DNA from: Chelonoidis abingdonii | Lineage: Eukaryota > Chordata > Testudines > Testudinidae | NCBI RefSeq assembly: GCF_003597395.2 | Contig: NC_133771.1 | Location: forward strand, 127,416,850-127,480,849 | Reading direction: 5' to 3' | DNA length: 64,000 bases | Part shown: positions 1-13,014 of the stretch, piece by piece | Numbering within the stretch: the first letter of the stretch is position 1 | How the letters are laid out: the number at the start of each line of letters is the position of its first letter | Program-made: the position numbers and the translations under genes | The notes under the pieces: generated by a model | What the model was told of the DNA's origin: nothing | Databases searched by the model: none | Seen by the model: the letters and a program-made list of their open reading frames with translations, nothing else

Positions 1-40
1 CCAGATGTGGCCCTTGACCCAAAAAGTTTGCCCACCCCTG
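1..40 (+). mobile_element. 3' terminus of a hAT-type element, cut by window start
   Basis: The segment ends in GTTTGCCCACCCCTG, a typical hAT-style terminal sequence. The preceding bases (a GATGTGGCCC stretch, then AAAAAGTTTGCC) match the reverse complement of the left end of the 16062-16788 element, so both belong to one family in opposite orientations. The other end lies outside the window, so length and target-site duplication cannot be checked. Confidence 0.7.
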
Positions 41-65
41 TATTAGACTGAGCATTTAAGGAAAC

Positions 66-285
66 AGAGTGGTCTAGCAGCTAGAGACTGTGGCAAGGAG
101 TCAGGAGATGTTGGTTCTGTTCTTGACTGTCACTGACATGCTGAGCGACTAAGGGAAAGTCACTTAGTCCATATCTAAACTGACCCATAGCAAAATGAGA
201 TTAAAACTTATCACCCAAATCTGTGAAGAAGTTGCAGCTCTTCAGATGAAAGATGCTATGGTATGTAAAGTGTTGTTAATAATAA
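66..285 (+). repeat. MIR-like tRNA-derived SINE
   Basis: The order of blocks fits MIR: a degraded tRNA-like head (GTGGTCTAGCAGCTAGAGAC), 'gagtcaggagatgttggttct', a core with CTGAGCGACTAAGGGAAAGTCACT (compare the MIR core with CTTGGGCAAGTCACT), then 'caaaatgagat' and a tail with AATAATAATTT. It is old and diverged. No insertion is visible inside it, unlike the copies at 42.3, 53.6 and 60.5 kb. Confidence 0.6.
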
Positions 286-3200
286 TTTCACATATTTAAA
301 AAAGATACTGTTTAGCTGAAATCTTACATCTAACTTTCCATGTTAGTACAGCTGCAAAAATTATAAACCCTTGAAAATACAATATAATTAAAATGCTGAC
401 ATTTGTTTAACAATACTGGTACTAAATGTCATTGGTATAATTGTGCCAAAATAAAAACATAAATTCAAGTGAGATAAGCTCTTTGAAATGCAGTTTTTGT
501 TTTGTTCTTTCTTAAGCTTTAGAAAAATCTATCAAATTACAAATCAGCCAATCAGTCGCACTGTTGAAACACATTGCACATTACAGTGTTTATAATTATT
601 AGTTTACGTTAATCAGAGTGTATTATGAGGAGAAAAACCTCCTGATTGCAAGATTAAAGAGACTGTTCTTAATGTAGTAGTCACATGGCTCTTAGAGAAA
701 GCTGCAGATCAAAATAAAAACACCATTTTTTTTCCAAATGTCTAAAAGGGAAAAGAGCAGAATAAAAACTAAGTATCAAGAAGACTGGAATAGAAATGAA
801 TAAGAAAAAAATAAAAAGTACAGTTGAATTTACTTTTACTATTAATATATGTTTTTATTTTTTCTGTTTTGTGGCTTTCTGAGGAGGGGGTGGGAGACAT
901 ACTGGATCGTAGCTCTATGATAAAGACAGGAAAGACAGGAAGGACTCAGGTGCCCTTAAAATGTATCGGCAGAACCTTGATTATACTGGGACTGCTTTCC
1001 AGCAGTAGTGAAGGTTTAACTTTGTTTTAAAAGCTGCAGCTGCATTGTGATCCCTTGCAATCATCACTTTAAAAAAAACGAAAACTGGAGAGGTGTTCTA
1101 GAGATCTCAGATGACAAATTATTCAAAATGCAGTAGTTAGACTGAGTTGTTGACCTGTGAAATCAGAGAAAGGTTGGAAACAGAGGTCAACAATAGAATT
1201 CAGTGATTCATCAAATAGTTTGAATCATTTAGAAGGCTGGAAACTATCCATGTATTTAATGCTTTGTATTTTCCCTGCTTTATATTCTTCCCCAGTGAAC
1301 AATATGCAGTAGAATATCATTAAAACACATCTTTGTACCTACTAATATCTACATAGGTGACATAAATCATTAAAATGTTGAGCAAATGACCCAACTGAGG
1401 GACAAACATTAATGCAAAAAAGATTTTTAAAGTAATGTAAGGAATAACGTCCGGTGCATAAGAATTCAAACTAGAACACAAGTCACTAAGGAAGTGCTAC
1501 AGTATATCTAAGCCAAGTCCAGTGGCAACTGCTCACACTCCTTTGGAGAATATCCTCTATTGCCTCTGATATTCTAGATAAATGTGGGGTGCTAAGCACT
1601 GCTTGTGCCTCCCAGAATGCTTCTAATTCCTTGCACCCACCAACAAAATATCTCCTATATAAAAGGTGCTGAAACCACTCTTTGGGGTAGGTTTGCTTTT
1701 TGTACTGTGTGATTAGCCAGTCTCTACTGCTACAGGTCCAGCAGGAAGTGTGGTCTCTGGCATCACAGATACAACTGTGGCCTTTTCACCATTATCATCC
1801 CTCTGTCTCTTGCGGGCGACTTGTCTGTTGCACTTGCTGCATTTCATTGCTCAAGGGGTTAAATTTGCCAGAAATCACTTATCTGTGCAAATTGTGCTGA
1901 ACACAAAGTAACAGAAATCAGTGAAAAAAGTCTAAAAAATTAACCATATGTCCTTGCAAGGAATTACACTGGACACTATGGCCAAAGCATTTATGTTACA
2001 GCTGTCAGCCCAAGTGTTCAATTGTTGCACATTCTTAACATGCTGCTTTATCTACTTGCAATATATTCCATCTTTCATGGGCATATTCCAACAGCAAAAT
2101 AGTGTACAATTTAACACAGGCCATGAGTGTTGGGGGAATAGTGACACTGCTTACCCAACGTGCTGTAAGACATCAAGTGCATTTTATAACATCTTACCAG
2201 AAAACAATTAATCTCAGCCATTATTTTCTCCTAATTCTCACTACTTATGTTTGAAAGGCTTTCATAATACAGTCATTTGAGCCTTGCAATCACATTTTGG
2301 GGCAATGCATGTTTTCCTACATCTGCATATATGCTCTCATAGATTCTCTATTCATGGAGCTGGTCCTTCAATATTACCTCTCAGAAAAATTATAAGGCAA
2401 TTATCAGCCTTTCCCTTCCCCGTTTTGAAAACTGCCTCTGCTCTCATTGCAGAGATCCTACACAAAGCAATGTTTTTCAGCAGCCTATTGGCATTCAATA
2501 AGTAACCTCTGCTAGTCCAGTTACACTGATAGTTTTCCTCTCCTCCTGCCCCTTTGCTAATCCTATTGTTGCAATAATCTAGTGCCTCCACACCTCTTAT
2601 TCTTATACAGTGTGAGAATTCTCATAACAGTTCTCAAGCCCAAAGAATGAGTGTCTTGCAAGAAGGCATTGGAATTTGAAAAGGAACTAAAATTATTACT
2701 TTTATTGATTTTTTCAGGATTTTAATGGTCAGATGGTATTGCTGTGGTATTAATCATCATTTTGTATGTTTCACTTTAATGGTCCCTGCAGCTTCATGGA
2801 TGTCCCAGAGCAGGTGTGAGAGACAGACAGATGACCTACACAGGAGTGGACTGGCTAACAAAATTGAGGTCCATCCATGAAAGGGAAGAGCAGGGAGGAT
2901 TTATTCCTGGAGTTGCACAGAGAAATGAATAAGGATTTGGACTGAAGGTATCACATTTTTGTCAATGCAATTAACACCTACTATACAGTAGTTTAGATAT
3001 GTGTCAGAGCTATCATGTTGAGAATGTTCACCAGTGGTAAAATAGCACCTTCACCCAGTCTCAACTCCCCTAAAAAAGAATATTACCCTCCTCTAATAAT
3101 CCCCATGTACACCAAATTTCCATTGCTGAATGAGGGTACGTTTGTTCTGAACATGGTACAAGGATGGTACATCCAAATAGAGCCTTTCATTCTTTTTACT

Positions 3201-3714
3201 AAAGCAGTAATGCAGAGAACAAATTAAGACTTACAGACACAGCAATTTATTTTTATGAATTCTTTAACAGTTTTAATTTAGGAGAACCATCTGATTACCT
3301 TCAGCTTTTCAAGCTCTTTTTACTAAGAATAATCTAGCTGCTGTGTGAGTGAAGTTTGCAGTTACCCAGATCACAGTTGGGCAAAGACCACATGATGCGC
3401 TTTAAGTGTTAAGAGATTGGAGATCTCATTTAAATTCAGAATAAGTAAATCTATTTGAATAACAACATTTATTATAATGTAGAGCTTCATATTTATTTCA
3501 GGTTCCTTTATATCTTGATAATTATGCATACAACTGGACTGTATTTATTAAATGAGATAAGGTGCTTATTATATTTCTAGTGAATGCCCAGATATCATCA
3601 TATAAACATTATTACTTTGCTACCACATAAATAACGGCTTCCAGTTTTATGAAAAATATATTGCTCTAACGCCCCAAAGAGCAGCCAAACAACATTAGGC
3701 ACCTTGTTTAAAAG
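286..3714. other. AT-rich DNA with no supported gene
   Basis: Only short chance open frames occur (up to 87 codons). A TATA-like CTATATAAAAGG near 1654 is followed by a 66-codon frame, but nothing else supports a promoter. No repeat could be named. The stretch holds many stop codons in all frames. Confidence 0.6.
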
Positions 3715-3715
3715 C

Positions 3716-3747
3716 AAAAAAGAAAGAAAGAAAGAAAAAAAAAAAGA
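3716..3747 (+). repeat. A-rich (AAAG)n simple repeat
   Basis: A run of AAAG units passes into poly-A. Ordinary low-complexity sequence. Confidence 0.85.
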
Positions 3748-3849
3748 AGGTATACAAAAGTTACCAATTTAGCCAGGAGATTTTTACTAGTCTTTTTACA
3801 ATTTGTTCCATTTACAGTACTTTAAATGTTATCATAAAATAATTGTCAG

Positions 3850-4386
3850 TGTGTATGGGCAGGTGGAGACCGGTGGCTGCTGGCTGGGAGGCCAGCTCTG
3901 AAGGCAGAGCAGTGCAGAAGTAAGGATGGCATGGTATGGTAACATCACCCTTACTTCCCCACTGCTGCATCACAACAGTGACTTCAGTCAGCAGCCGACA
4001 CTCTCTGGCCACCCAGCTCTGAAGGCAGCAGTGTAGAAATAAGGCTGCATGGTATGGTATTGCCACTTTTACTTCTGTGCTGCTGCTGGCGGGATGCTGC
4101 CTTCAGAGCTGGGTACCTGGCCTGCAGTCACTGCTCTCTGGCCACCCAGCTCAGAAGGCAGTGCAGAAGTAAGAGTGGCAATACCACAATCCCCTCTAAA
4201 ATGACTGTATGATCGCCTGCAACTCCCTTTTGGGTCAGGGCCCCCAGTTTGAGAAACTGTGGTCTCCCCCATGAAACTGGTATAGTATAGGATAAAAACA
4301 CATAAAAGACCAGATTTCACAGGGAGAGAGCAGATTTCATGATCCGTTATGTGTTTTTCATGACCGTGAATTTAGCAGGGCTATAG
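3850..4386 (-). mobile_element. Non-autonomous DNA element with internal direct and inverted repeats
   Basis: The block CCAGCTCTGAAGGCAG occurs at about 3892 and 4015, with a variant near 4147 and an inverted copy (CTGCCTTCAGAGCTGGG) near 4098. Blocks CAGAAGTAAGG and GGCATGGTATGGTA recur between them, so several hairpins can form. A sub-boundary near 4261 resembles a hAT-style end (CAGTTTGAGAAACTGTG). The distal 4262-4386 part repeats AGATTTCA and 'tttttcatgaccgtgaattt' motifs. From memory this composite is common in turtle genomes in the opposite orientation. The left boundary is not defined. Confidence 0.6.
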
Positions 4387-4459
4387 TCATAGAACCTGGG
4401 CAAAATCATACAAATCCTCATTTACATGAATAATCTCCTCAGTATCAATGGGATAAGCC

Positions 4460-4572
4460 CAAGGCCGGCTCCAGGTTTTTTGCTGCCCCAAGCAAAAAAA
4501 AAAGAGTGCCGTCCCTTGAAAGGTGCCGCCCCAAGAACATGCTTGGAACGCTGGTGCCTAGAGCTGGCCATG
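4460..4572 (+). mobile_element. hAT-type miniature element, 113 bp, with near-perfect TSD
   Basis: Terminal inverted repeats are CAAGGCCGGCTCCAG at the left and CTAGAGCTGGCCATG at the right. Flanking octamers are GATAAGCC (4452-4459) and GGTAAGCC (4573-4580), matching at 7 of 8 positions, as expected for hAT insertion. The interior holds a poly-A run and repeated GTGCCG/CCGCCCC blocks. The same terminal motif is found on the larger element at 6560. There is no coding capacity, so it depended on a transposase from elsewhere. Confidence 0.85.
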
Positions 4573-4580
4573 GGTAAGCC

Positions 4581-6253
4581 ACCTGAGTAATGACTTACTC
4601 ACGTGAAAATTTGCAAGATAAAAAACTCTTATACTAGCAGTGTCCTATATTGCTCTATACAAAATTTTCAGATGTGAGTTCTGGCTCCAGTAGAGGCTGG
4701 CATCTGAAGACAAACATTTTGAGAGAAGAATGTCTGGATTTCGCCCACAATAAACTGATTCTAATGAAGTTGTCATGGTTAACGATGCCAAGCCATGAAC
4801 ACACACAAAAAAACTTTCAGAAGAAAAGCAGATCTCCCCCACTACCAAGCAAGATGCTGCTCTAATGACCAAAAAAAAAAATTGGAAGGGATTGGAAACA
4901 CAAGTGTTTAGGAAATACAGTTTGTAGCAGCAGCTGGTTTGCTTGAAATCAACATATTTCTGCAATGAAATATTCCCAACAGAAAAATGATACTCATTTA
5001 TATAAGGAAAACACAATCTAGACTGACCATTACCTACCTGCTATAGTATGCACAGAATGCAGAGTTAAGCATTTTGAATGGCTAACAATTTTCACAAAAC
5101 AGGATACTTTGGGTACCTGCTGCAACTCCTTATTTGTTTGGACAGTACCAAGTACCCTTTCACAGCTCAATAAACAAATAGTAATTGAAAACACATTCAT
5201 TAATTTATTATCTGAATTTCATTTATTTGCAGCTAACACAAGCAGATCCCAGATGATCATCAATGACAGTGTAATGGGGTGTATAAATCCATGTCAGGGG
5301 TTAAGACATACAGAAGAGGCAGGAAATGGACTATCTGGGCTCAGCTGCAGCTGCTGCAATAGAAGACTTAACTTTCATAGTCAAAGGGAGGCTGAGAAGG
5401 AAATTCTTTCTAAGAGTTCTGCTGGATGGCCTGAGATCTTTGTGAGCCAAAGGAGCTTGTAAGTCACTGAGTCAGAGAGAGCAATACATTCAAAAGACAA
5501 ACTCCACCTCTGGTTAGCAGGCTGTGTTTTTCACTGAGGTTGGCTAAGTTACCCTGGGACTTTTGAGGATACAATGAATTATGGTGTGCTAAAAGTTTGG
5601 GAAGGATGAATTAACTTTGGACAAAGAGACTCCCCTTACTTTTACTCCATAAGGCAGCTATTATCCTGAATATGGACTGAACACATTTTACATGGTATTC
5701 AACAAAGATACAGCTTCCTTCAGCAAGTTAGTGGGACAAACACCTGAACTTGCTTCACTCATGTTGATGATTAAGGATGCCATTTTCTCCCAGTTCACTG
5801 ATGTCACCATTCAATCTCAGGCATACGATCTCTTCATATAAAACCCAAATCAATACTAAATTTGGCTGGTACAGATGGTAACCACATACTAAAAATCCTG
5901 AATATAGGAAGAAGTCCTGTATTAAGCAGACACCAAGGAATGACTGGCACAAGAAGAACACGCAGAAATGCGAACCAAAAGGAAGAGTCATTTTCCATAA
6001 ATTGGCTAGAATAAGCAAAGAGTGCCATAACATATTCCACAAACAATTGTATAGTGTAAGGCCCATGTACCCATAACATGTCATTATAATAAATTCTTCA
6101 ACAATTCTAAATGTGTCTTCATATCTGATAGATAGGTAGCAAAATACCTGCGATCAACACTACATGGGTTATGGGAAGAGAAATATAATCATGATCTGTT
6201 TATTTATCTGTCACATGCTGCAGGAAAGGCTTTAAACAGAAAATAGTGAGTAA
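4581..6253. other. AT-rich DNA with no supported gene
   Basis: The longest frames (123 codons minus at 4645-5016, 117 codons plus at 5109-5462, 109 codons minus at 5755-6084) show no recognisable domain. The 5755-6084 frame overlaps another minus frame of 81 codons, which is typical of chance. I see no repeat I can name. Confidence 0.55.
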
Positions 6254-6332
6254 AATCCTCAGCTGATATAAATCATCATAATCCCACTAAAGTAAGTGGA
6301 GCTACAGCTGAGGACCTGGCCCTGAGTCTATC
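6254..6332. repeat. Short foldback repeat (dispersed family, type delta)
   Basis: Arms AATCCTCAGCTGATATAAAT and GCTACAGCTGAGGACCTGGC are inverted around a central 'cactaaagtaagtgg', a decayed form of the palindromic CCATTGAAGTCAATGG core. It shares its layout with copies at 25008, 25822 and 55076. Confidence 0.6.
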
Positions 6333-6559
6333 TTCCTTTCATATTACAAGCTGAAATATCTACCTTCTAGTTAATAGATTTCAAAAACTTCCACACTTAT
6401 CATACACAACCAGAACTAATTCTGATTCTAACACATTCACATTACAAAGAAAGACATTTTTTCTTCTCTCCTCTTCTTTTGGTCTCAATGCTCAACGCTC
6501 CTGGACACCAAAATCAGGGTTTACACTGTAGTTAAGGAAATTGAAAGTGCACCTGGAAC

Positions 6560-6832
6560 CAGGGCCGGCTCCAGGCCCCAGCACGCCAAGCGCGTGCTTG
6601 GGGTGGCATGCCATGGGGGGCGCTCTGCTGGTTGCCGGGAGGGCTGCAGGCGGCTCCGGTGGACCTCGCGCAGGCGTGCCTGTGGAGGGTCCGCTGGTCC
6701 CGCGGCTCCGGTGGAGCATCCGCAGGCATGACTGCGGGAGGTCCACCGGAGCCGCGGGACTGGCGAGCGACAGAGCGCCCCCCGTGGCGTGCCACCGTGG
6801 TTGGGGCAACGAAATGGCTAGAGCTGGCCCTG
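6560..6832 (+). mobile_element. hAT-type miniature element, 273 bp, with perfect 8-bp TSD
   Basis: The element begins CAGGGCCGGCTCCAG and ends CTAGAGCTGGCCCTG, an inverted pair. The octamer CCTGGAAC directly precedes it (6552-6559) and directly follows it (6833-6840), the hallmark of hAT insertion. The interior is GC-rich (CGCGGCTCCGGTGGA repeated and inverted as TCCACCGGAGCCGCGG), so it can fold into long hairpins. The overlapping 105-124 codon frames on both strands are shadows of this GC-rich palindrome, not genes. It is related by its ends to the 4460 element. Confidence 0.92.
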
Positions 6833-6840
6833 CCTGGAAC

Positions 6841-8185
6841 TCTAAAAATTATAGGAGATACTTTTCCCCAAGCTGTCTGAACCACCATGTTCAATTCCTT
6901 GTTTTTTTTCCCTAATTTTAATTACTTCAAAGTTTTCATTCCACCTTCAAATAAAGCGGAGGTGCATATGGTACATAAAGAGCTGTCCCTCAGCACTCTG
7001 CAATGAGGAGATTTTTAACTGTTTGCCCAAAGTGTTTACACATCACTCTGAATCTATGATCAGTGGAGAGAGTGCCAAAGACAACTGTGGTAAATAACTT
7101 AGAGCTGATGATTTGTAAGGTGTGTGAGCATCAACAAAATGTTATCTGAACCACAACTGCAATATTCAATGTTTATTTAGATTTAAAAGAATCTACAGCA
7201 GAGAATACCCATCCGGAGCTATGGAGGCCCTTGGTTTAATTCTGAAAGCCCAAGAAGTTTCACAATCAATCCAGCAGCAGAGCTTACTCCTGCCCTCCTC
7301 CCAGCCAAGTCACACTGATCAGCTGTCAGCAGACTCAAAGTGAATTCGAAATTCCATCCCATTTCACATTTTCCTCAAAACAGAAATCCTACTCTAACTG
7401 CCTCAGCACTCCTCCAGTGCTCCAATAAATTGGCTCTGCAGCCCTGCATGAGCGGTCCACTACTTCAGGCTATTTTGGACTGTGTGGGACAGCACAGCCA
7501 AGGAGGCGCCCCCTCACCAAGAATGCTGTGCTGGCAGCCCCATCTCTTTTACACTGAAAGAGTCTTTGCTCTAGTGTCCACCTTGATCTCAAATGTGATA
7601 GCATGGCACAGGGAGAGAGATGGTCTCTCAGGTAGGAAGGTCCCAGGCCATGTAACTATTGTGCTTCTTCTGGAAATCAGTAAATAGTCTTTCAGCCAAA
7701 CCCTTATTTTATAAATATTATTTTAATTCATGATAGGTTTCAGGCTGATTGCTCTGGAAGATGAAGCCCTCTCTTCACCCACAGAAGAAGTACAGCACAG
7801 CACGGGCAGAGATTGCGGAAACTTCCCATCACTTCACCCACTATGCCACAATCCTGTTCTGGAGAAATCACCTATTTTATGTCAGTTCCTCATCAGCTAT
7901 CAAATGCCTACAAATGTTGGTCGCTAACAACCTAGACTACATTCAAATAAGCAAGCCAGAGGTGAAAGTTTCTACATCCCAGTCACCTGATCCATTTGGT
8001 CCCACTCTTAGGTTATTTTTAGATATATAGTTTTGATGGGCACAGAAAAACACAAAAGAACACCTGCATGTAATGCTACCAAACACTACTCTCCCCAATG
8101 CTTTAATATTTTGCCTGTTCTTCATTCACTCACCCAGGATTCAGTGGGAACTTCTGAATGCACAATATTTTTTGAAAAACGAGCC
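6841..8185. other. No supported gene or named repeat
   Basis: A 115-codon plus frame (7340-7687) and a 93-codon plus frame (7749-8030) show no recognisable motif and no convincing splice or start context. Base composition is ordinary for the window. Confidence 0.5.
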
Positions 8186-8262
8186 GTTTATTTAGATGCC
8201 TAAATATGTACACACCACTTTAGGCACCCATTTCTGAAAATACTGGTCTAGATAGAACTTGC
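8186..8262. repeat. Decayed short foldback repeat (type gamma)
   Basis: The sequence GATGCCTAAATATG, then TTTAGGCACCCATTTCTGAAAA, resembles one arm and centre of the dispersed palindromic repeats found more completely at 17932 and 60600. It is too diverged for firm boundaries. Confidence 0.4.
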
Positions 8263-10365
8263 CTCATCTGCAGTCTTGGAGTACTGAAGCAATTAAAAAG
8301 ATGAAAACCTTATCAATTCTAAATTTATTTGGTATTCCAAAATAAGAGGCCACCAGTTCAAGCTGCTAGCACCCGGATAAACACTTCAAAGATACAGTGA
8401 ATCAGAAAAACAAACAGCAGCTCCATAACCACAGCGCCACAAAAACAGCCCTGCAGCACACGTTACAAAATAGCTATGCAGCTATTCTCCACATGCCCTA
8501 AAAATCACCCCAAAAATATTTGCTTCTTCAGCAACCTTCATAAAAACATGTGCTTCACAGAGAACCCTAGAGGTCAACTGATTTGAAGGAGGAGAGCACA
8601 TTTCAAAGGATAGGGGCTCTCACAGGCCAGTATGATACATCTCTTACCCTTTACGTGTAAACCCATTCTCTTAGCAGTTAGTTTTTTCCCTTAGAGACCG
8701 TCCTTCAAAAAAAGAATACATCTTTGGTGTGGGGGAACGGGGATTATTTTCTTTTTCTTTTTTTTTTAACAATGATGTTTGTGATTTTGTCATCTCAGCA
8801 CCCAAGTCATCACTGTGTACTTAGTTTAAGCAAAAAATTAACAACTTTAAATTTTTCAAGTAGAGATGGATCCAATCAGACCTACACTTTGAGGAATTCA
8901 TAATCTGTGTCTAGATCTAACTTTTGCTCTTAGGTTTTTGTTGGTTTTTTAAAGATATTTACGTATGAGAAATCCCTCTAAAGAGCTAACTAAGATAAGT
9001 CAATACACAAACCAAGGACTTTAAGTAGCACTTCTGTTAATAATGCTAACTAGACACCTTGTCATGTAAATTCATCTGTGCTGTACGGAACCATACAAGA
9101 GATAATAAACCAAAGATTTAAGACAAGAAAAATATATCCCCTCAACTCCATGAATATCCCCAAATAATTATCATTTAATTCAAGTGTGATAATTGCAAAT
9201 CATTTTGTTTTACATATTTTTGTTTATGAAATGTTTTGTATCCTATGAAATGAGATGAAATCCAAGTCTTTCCATTGAAGAGAATACCGGGAGAGCTCAT
9301 CAGCGGAGCACTCTTCAGACTCTCTGATACTGTCATGACAAAGCTGGATTAGTGAGATGCTGGATAGATTCTCAGAACAAATTTCTTAACTAATCAATAG
9401 AAAGGCTTAAAGTAAGATTGCCACTGGTGAAGAACCAACTTTGCAAAAGATGGTCAGCCAGACTTTTCACCTGCTGCAAAATAAAATTGTAAAATCAAGA
9501 TTACACATACAATACCTGTAGAAAACAGACTTGTACATAATTAATTTCAAATTTTACACGTGTTCAGCAATACTGACGGACAAAAGCTTATCAATTTCTG
9601 CAGGAATGCCCTAATGTTCCAATGGAAAGCTCATGGGAGAATGAAAACTTTAACATACCAAAACTTAAGATGCAATGTATATTAAAGCCTGAGGACAAAT
9701 CTCTAATGCTATTTTTCCCCCCCGGATGCCACTATTGTTTTTACTGCAGTACAAACGCACCACCACACACCATTTAGAAAACAGGTCAATGTGAACTAAT
9801 TCATTTTGTTTTAATAACAGGATTTGCAGAAACAAGGATATGCATCAGATAGGTTAAATTAGCTTCAGACATTATTCCCATATTCATCCAAGGTTACGTT
9901 GCCAACTCATTTTCTTTGGAAAACAGAATTTTCACCCAACAGCATAATTCCTACTAACCCACACAGAAGTGAATAGAGCACTCTTTTGAGAATTTTAAAC
10001 TAGCATTTCACTAGCGTTAACATACCATGGACGTAAGTGAAAATTCTAGTGACAGGATCCCTTGATCAAATAAAATGTTCAGCTGGCAGGCAGATATTTG
10101 AAGGAGCAAACATTGCTTAAATGTACTCTTATATAAGTCCAGAGGGAGCAGTGAAAGGGTGAAAATGGAACTGCAAGCTGGAAAATTAGAAAAAACAAGA
10201 GACAGAAATGAAGAGGAGCAAGCAGTATCCCCTTTTCAATAAAATCTATTTGTTCAAGTGCGAGAGGGATTAAACGCAGAGTTTCTGTTCATTGCACAGG
10301 GCCCAAAGGTCAAGGAAGGTGGAGAGCTGTCTAACACATTAGATCCTTTCAGGTAAACACAGTAA
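8263..10365. other. AT-rich DNA with no supported gene
   Basis: No frame of 60 or more codons appears over roughly two kilobases. Poly-T (8755-8768) and A-rich runs are present. I recognise no repeat. Conserved noncoding function cannot be judged from one sequence. Confidence 0.5.
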
Positions 10366-10840
10366 GGGTATGGCTTCACGGCAGGTATCCTGGGCTCCTA
10401 CCAGCTTTTAGAACAACTTCTCTCTCCCTACTGTCCATATAGAGAAACCTCTAATCGGGGTCTGGAGGTGATTTAAGCTTCAGCTAGGGATGTGGGTTAG
10501 AGCTCAGACTACACTATATATAATTTAGGCAGGAACCTGCCCACTTTGCAGCGAGGATGCAGAAAAAATTTACTTGAGTACTCACAGTTCTCCAATGCTT
10601 TTCCCCATAATATCCCACAAAGGATATTATAAGTTTGCCCATAATTGACTGGGAAAAAATCCTAGAGTGTCAGCACAAAGAACCATGGGATACACCCACT
10701 GGGCAGTGCAGAAACAGTAAGTACACTATAATTCAAGTAGAGCTTTTGCTGTAGGGATACTCACATCCAAGCTAAGCTAACCCAGATGTTCAGACCTGGA
10801 TGCCAATCACCCTGGTTTAACTGTGCAGTCAAAACATACC
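10366..10840. mobile_element. Probable decayed hAT-type non-autonomous element
   Basis: Left end GGGTATGGCTTCACGG and right end CAGTCAAAACATACC are roughly inverted, matching the 'GGTATGTCTACACTG' terminal style of small hAT elements. The interior has CCCATAATATCCCACAAAGG and AACCATGGGATACACCC blocks. No clear 8-bp duplication flanks it, so the boundaries are inferred and the element may be old or composite. Confidence 0.4.
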
Positions 10841-13014
10841 TAACATACAGCACTGAAAACATATGTGGTCCCTATTCCAGATATTGTGGAAGGAGGTATT
10901 CTCTTAATTCCATAGATGGCACACATACATTCACTTCAGTTTTGCACAATGATGATATGTTGAAATGTTTGTTAATAGCTGTCATATTTTAAACTACCCT
11001 AAATCAAAATATTTTGAGAGTTGTACTAGGAACAGGCCCCCTTGTAGAAATATAAAATGTCATTTATTGTGTGCAACGCATCTGAGTTCAATCTGTGCCA
11101 GATTATATTACCAATCTATTAAATCTTAATTTTGCAATTATGGTATCTATTGTGTCATTTATGGAGGTAATCACTTACATCCAAACAAATCCATTTCAAA
11201 CAAAGTCCACATGTAAGAACCTAGTCTCCAAATTACTTTTTTTAGTTTGAGAGAGACTGTGGCCCTCAGAGATAAACTTAGGCTACTACTATTAATATCT
11301 TGACAGCTACTGCCAACTAAACTGAATTTCTAAACCAGACTTCATTGCATTTTATTCTGAATAGAGAGTTTGCTTGTCTGTTTTTATAACATTTTTTGCT
11401 AGTATCTGGTTCCTTTTACATGTAATGAAAGACATGACAGATTCATTAAAAAATTCTAAACACTCTTGAATAATGTTCTAGCTATCACCACAATGCAGTT
11501 TGCCCTGTTCATGGTTTAATTTAAAACATGACCCAAACAAAAAGAAATTGAGGTGATTAATTAGAATCAATACTATTAATATTTCACAAGTCAGTGTCAA
11601 TGAACTAGCTTAACCATTTATATCATCATCATCAGGTTTAGCTATAACAAACTTCTGATTTACAAAGAAATCTGTGTCCATGTAAGCTCTAATAATGTGA
11701 GAGAATCTAAAGTTGGCAACTCAACTTTAAGAAGTGTGCAGTATAGCATATCATGTATCAGTAAACAAAATATGCAGCATTTCTTTGAACACACACAGTA
11801 GTAGTCCACTCCAGTCATTCAACTTTACAAAGTTATTCTTTATACTCAGGTAACTTTTCAAATGTTCACTTTCCATATAATCTGCAAGTCTAAGACATAT
11901 TTCATGGTTATTTTATACACTGTACTTTGAAACAAAGAAAGACCAGAGATCACAAAACACTACAGAGCCATTGCCTGTACAATTGTACAAGTGTACAATT
12001 ACACTTTTGTGTGTATGGGGGTGGGGGGAAAAGAATGCTACAAAGTCTATAACTACAGGAAAGTTTTGCAAGTAAACTATTTTTAATTGCCAGTATAACT
12101 GATATGGTGCATCTCTTTATCCTGAAAACTAACACCTGACATAATTTGCCCTGAGAGACGCAGAAAAAAAAGACCATCGCACTAATAGCCCAGGCCGGAC
12201 GAACACACAAATAGTTCAAAGTCACCTTTGTATACCCACATATACCTCCTCTGCCAAGATGCACTGTGTCTTCCTTGGCGATAATTAACAATCTGTGCCT
12301 GAAAATCAAGGTGTGCAATAAAAAAAAAAAATCGGAAGTCTTAATTTAACTTTTTATTTTTTGACAGTCAAGCTGAAATGGAATCTAGTTGGCCCTCTCA
12401 TAGCAGCATTACTTCTGCAGTGCCAACCAGAGTCCAAAGTAGTAAAATATAATTATATTAAAAATAGATATGACTAGGAATACAGTGAGCAGATTTGTTG
12501 AATATGAAAGTGCACTTTTACATAGTTGAACTGTCCTTTTAATTCACTTGTTAGGGATACTTATTTCTTTAACAATATCTGAATTCTCAATACAAACTTA
12601 TAGGATTTTCTCTTCTAGAATTTCTAGAACTTCACAAAACATTCTAAGCCAAAATCAGTATTCCTGAGCTACTGTCTATTGAGACAATAAACTTAAATCT
12701 AACAAAACTATTTAACAATTTAAACAAATTTAAAAAAAAATTCCCCAAGTTCTCTGATTCCTGATATATTAATAGGACTTAACTTGCTAGGGTCCTTACC
12801 CATCCTGCCCAAACAAGGGACAAACACTGTGTAAAGGTGCCACCCAACCTGCGATATCACCCATCACAAAAGCAAAGATTTATACCTATGTACAATAACT
12901 ATTAATCTGCATGTAGTTAGAGAGTGAAAAAAATATTAACATACTTCATAGGTCCCATATTTTTTTTCCCCTAGGGGAGGAGGCGATGGCATATTAGTAG
13001 TATAGTCATGCATA
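10841..13014. other. AT-rich DNA with no supported gene
   Basis: A 122-codon minus frame (11950-12318) lacks recognisable domains. A short perfect palindrome TGTACAATTGTACA lies at about 11976. No mobile element is identifiable, making this one of the longer apparently repeat-free stretches. Confidence 0.5.

Noticed and set aside
1650..1900. TATA-like CTATATAAAAGG upstream of a 66-codon frame
   Set aside because: A single TATA-like match in AT-rich DNA is expected by chance, and the frame is unrecognised.
6492..6915. Several overlapping 90-124 codon frames on both strands
   Set aside because: They coincide with the GC-rich palindromic hAT element at 6560-6832; Ala/Gly/Pro/Arg-rich translations on both strands indicate composition, not coding.
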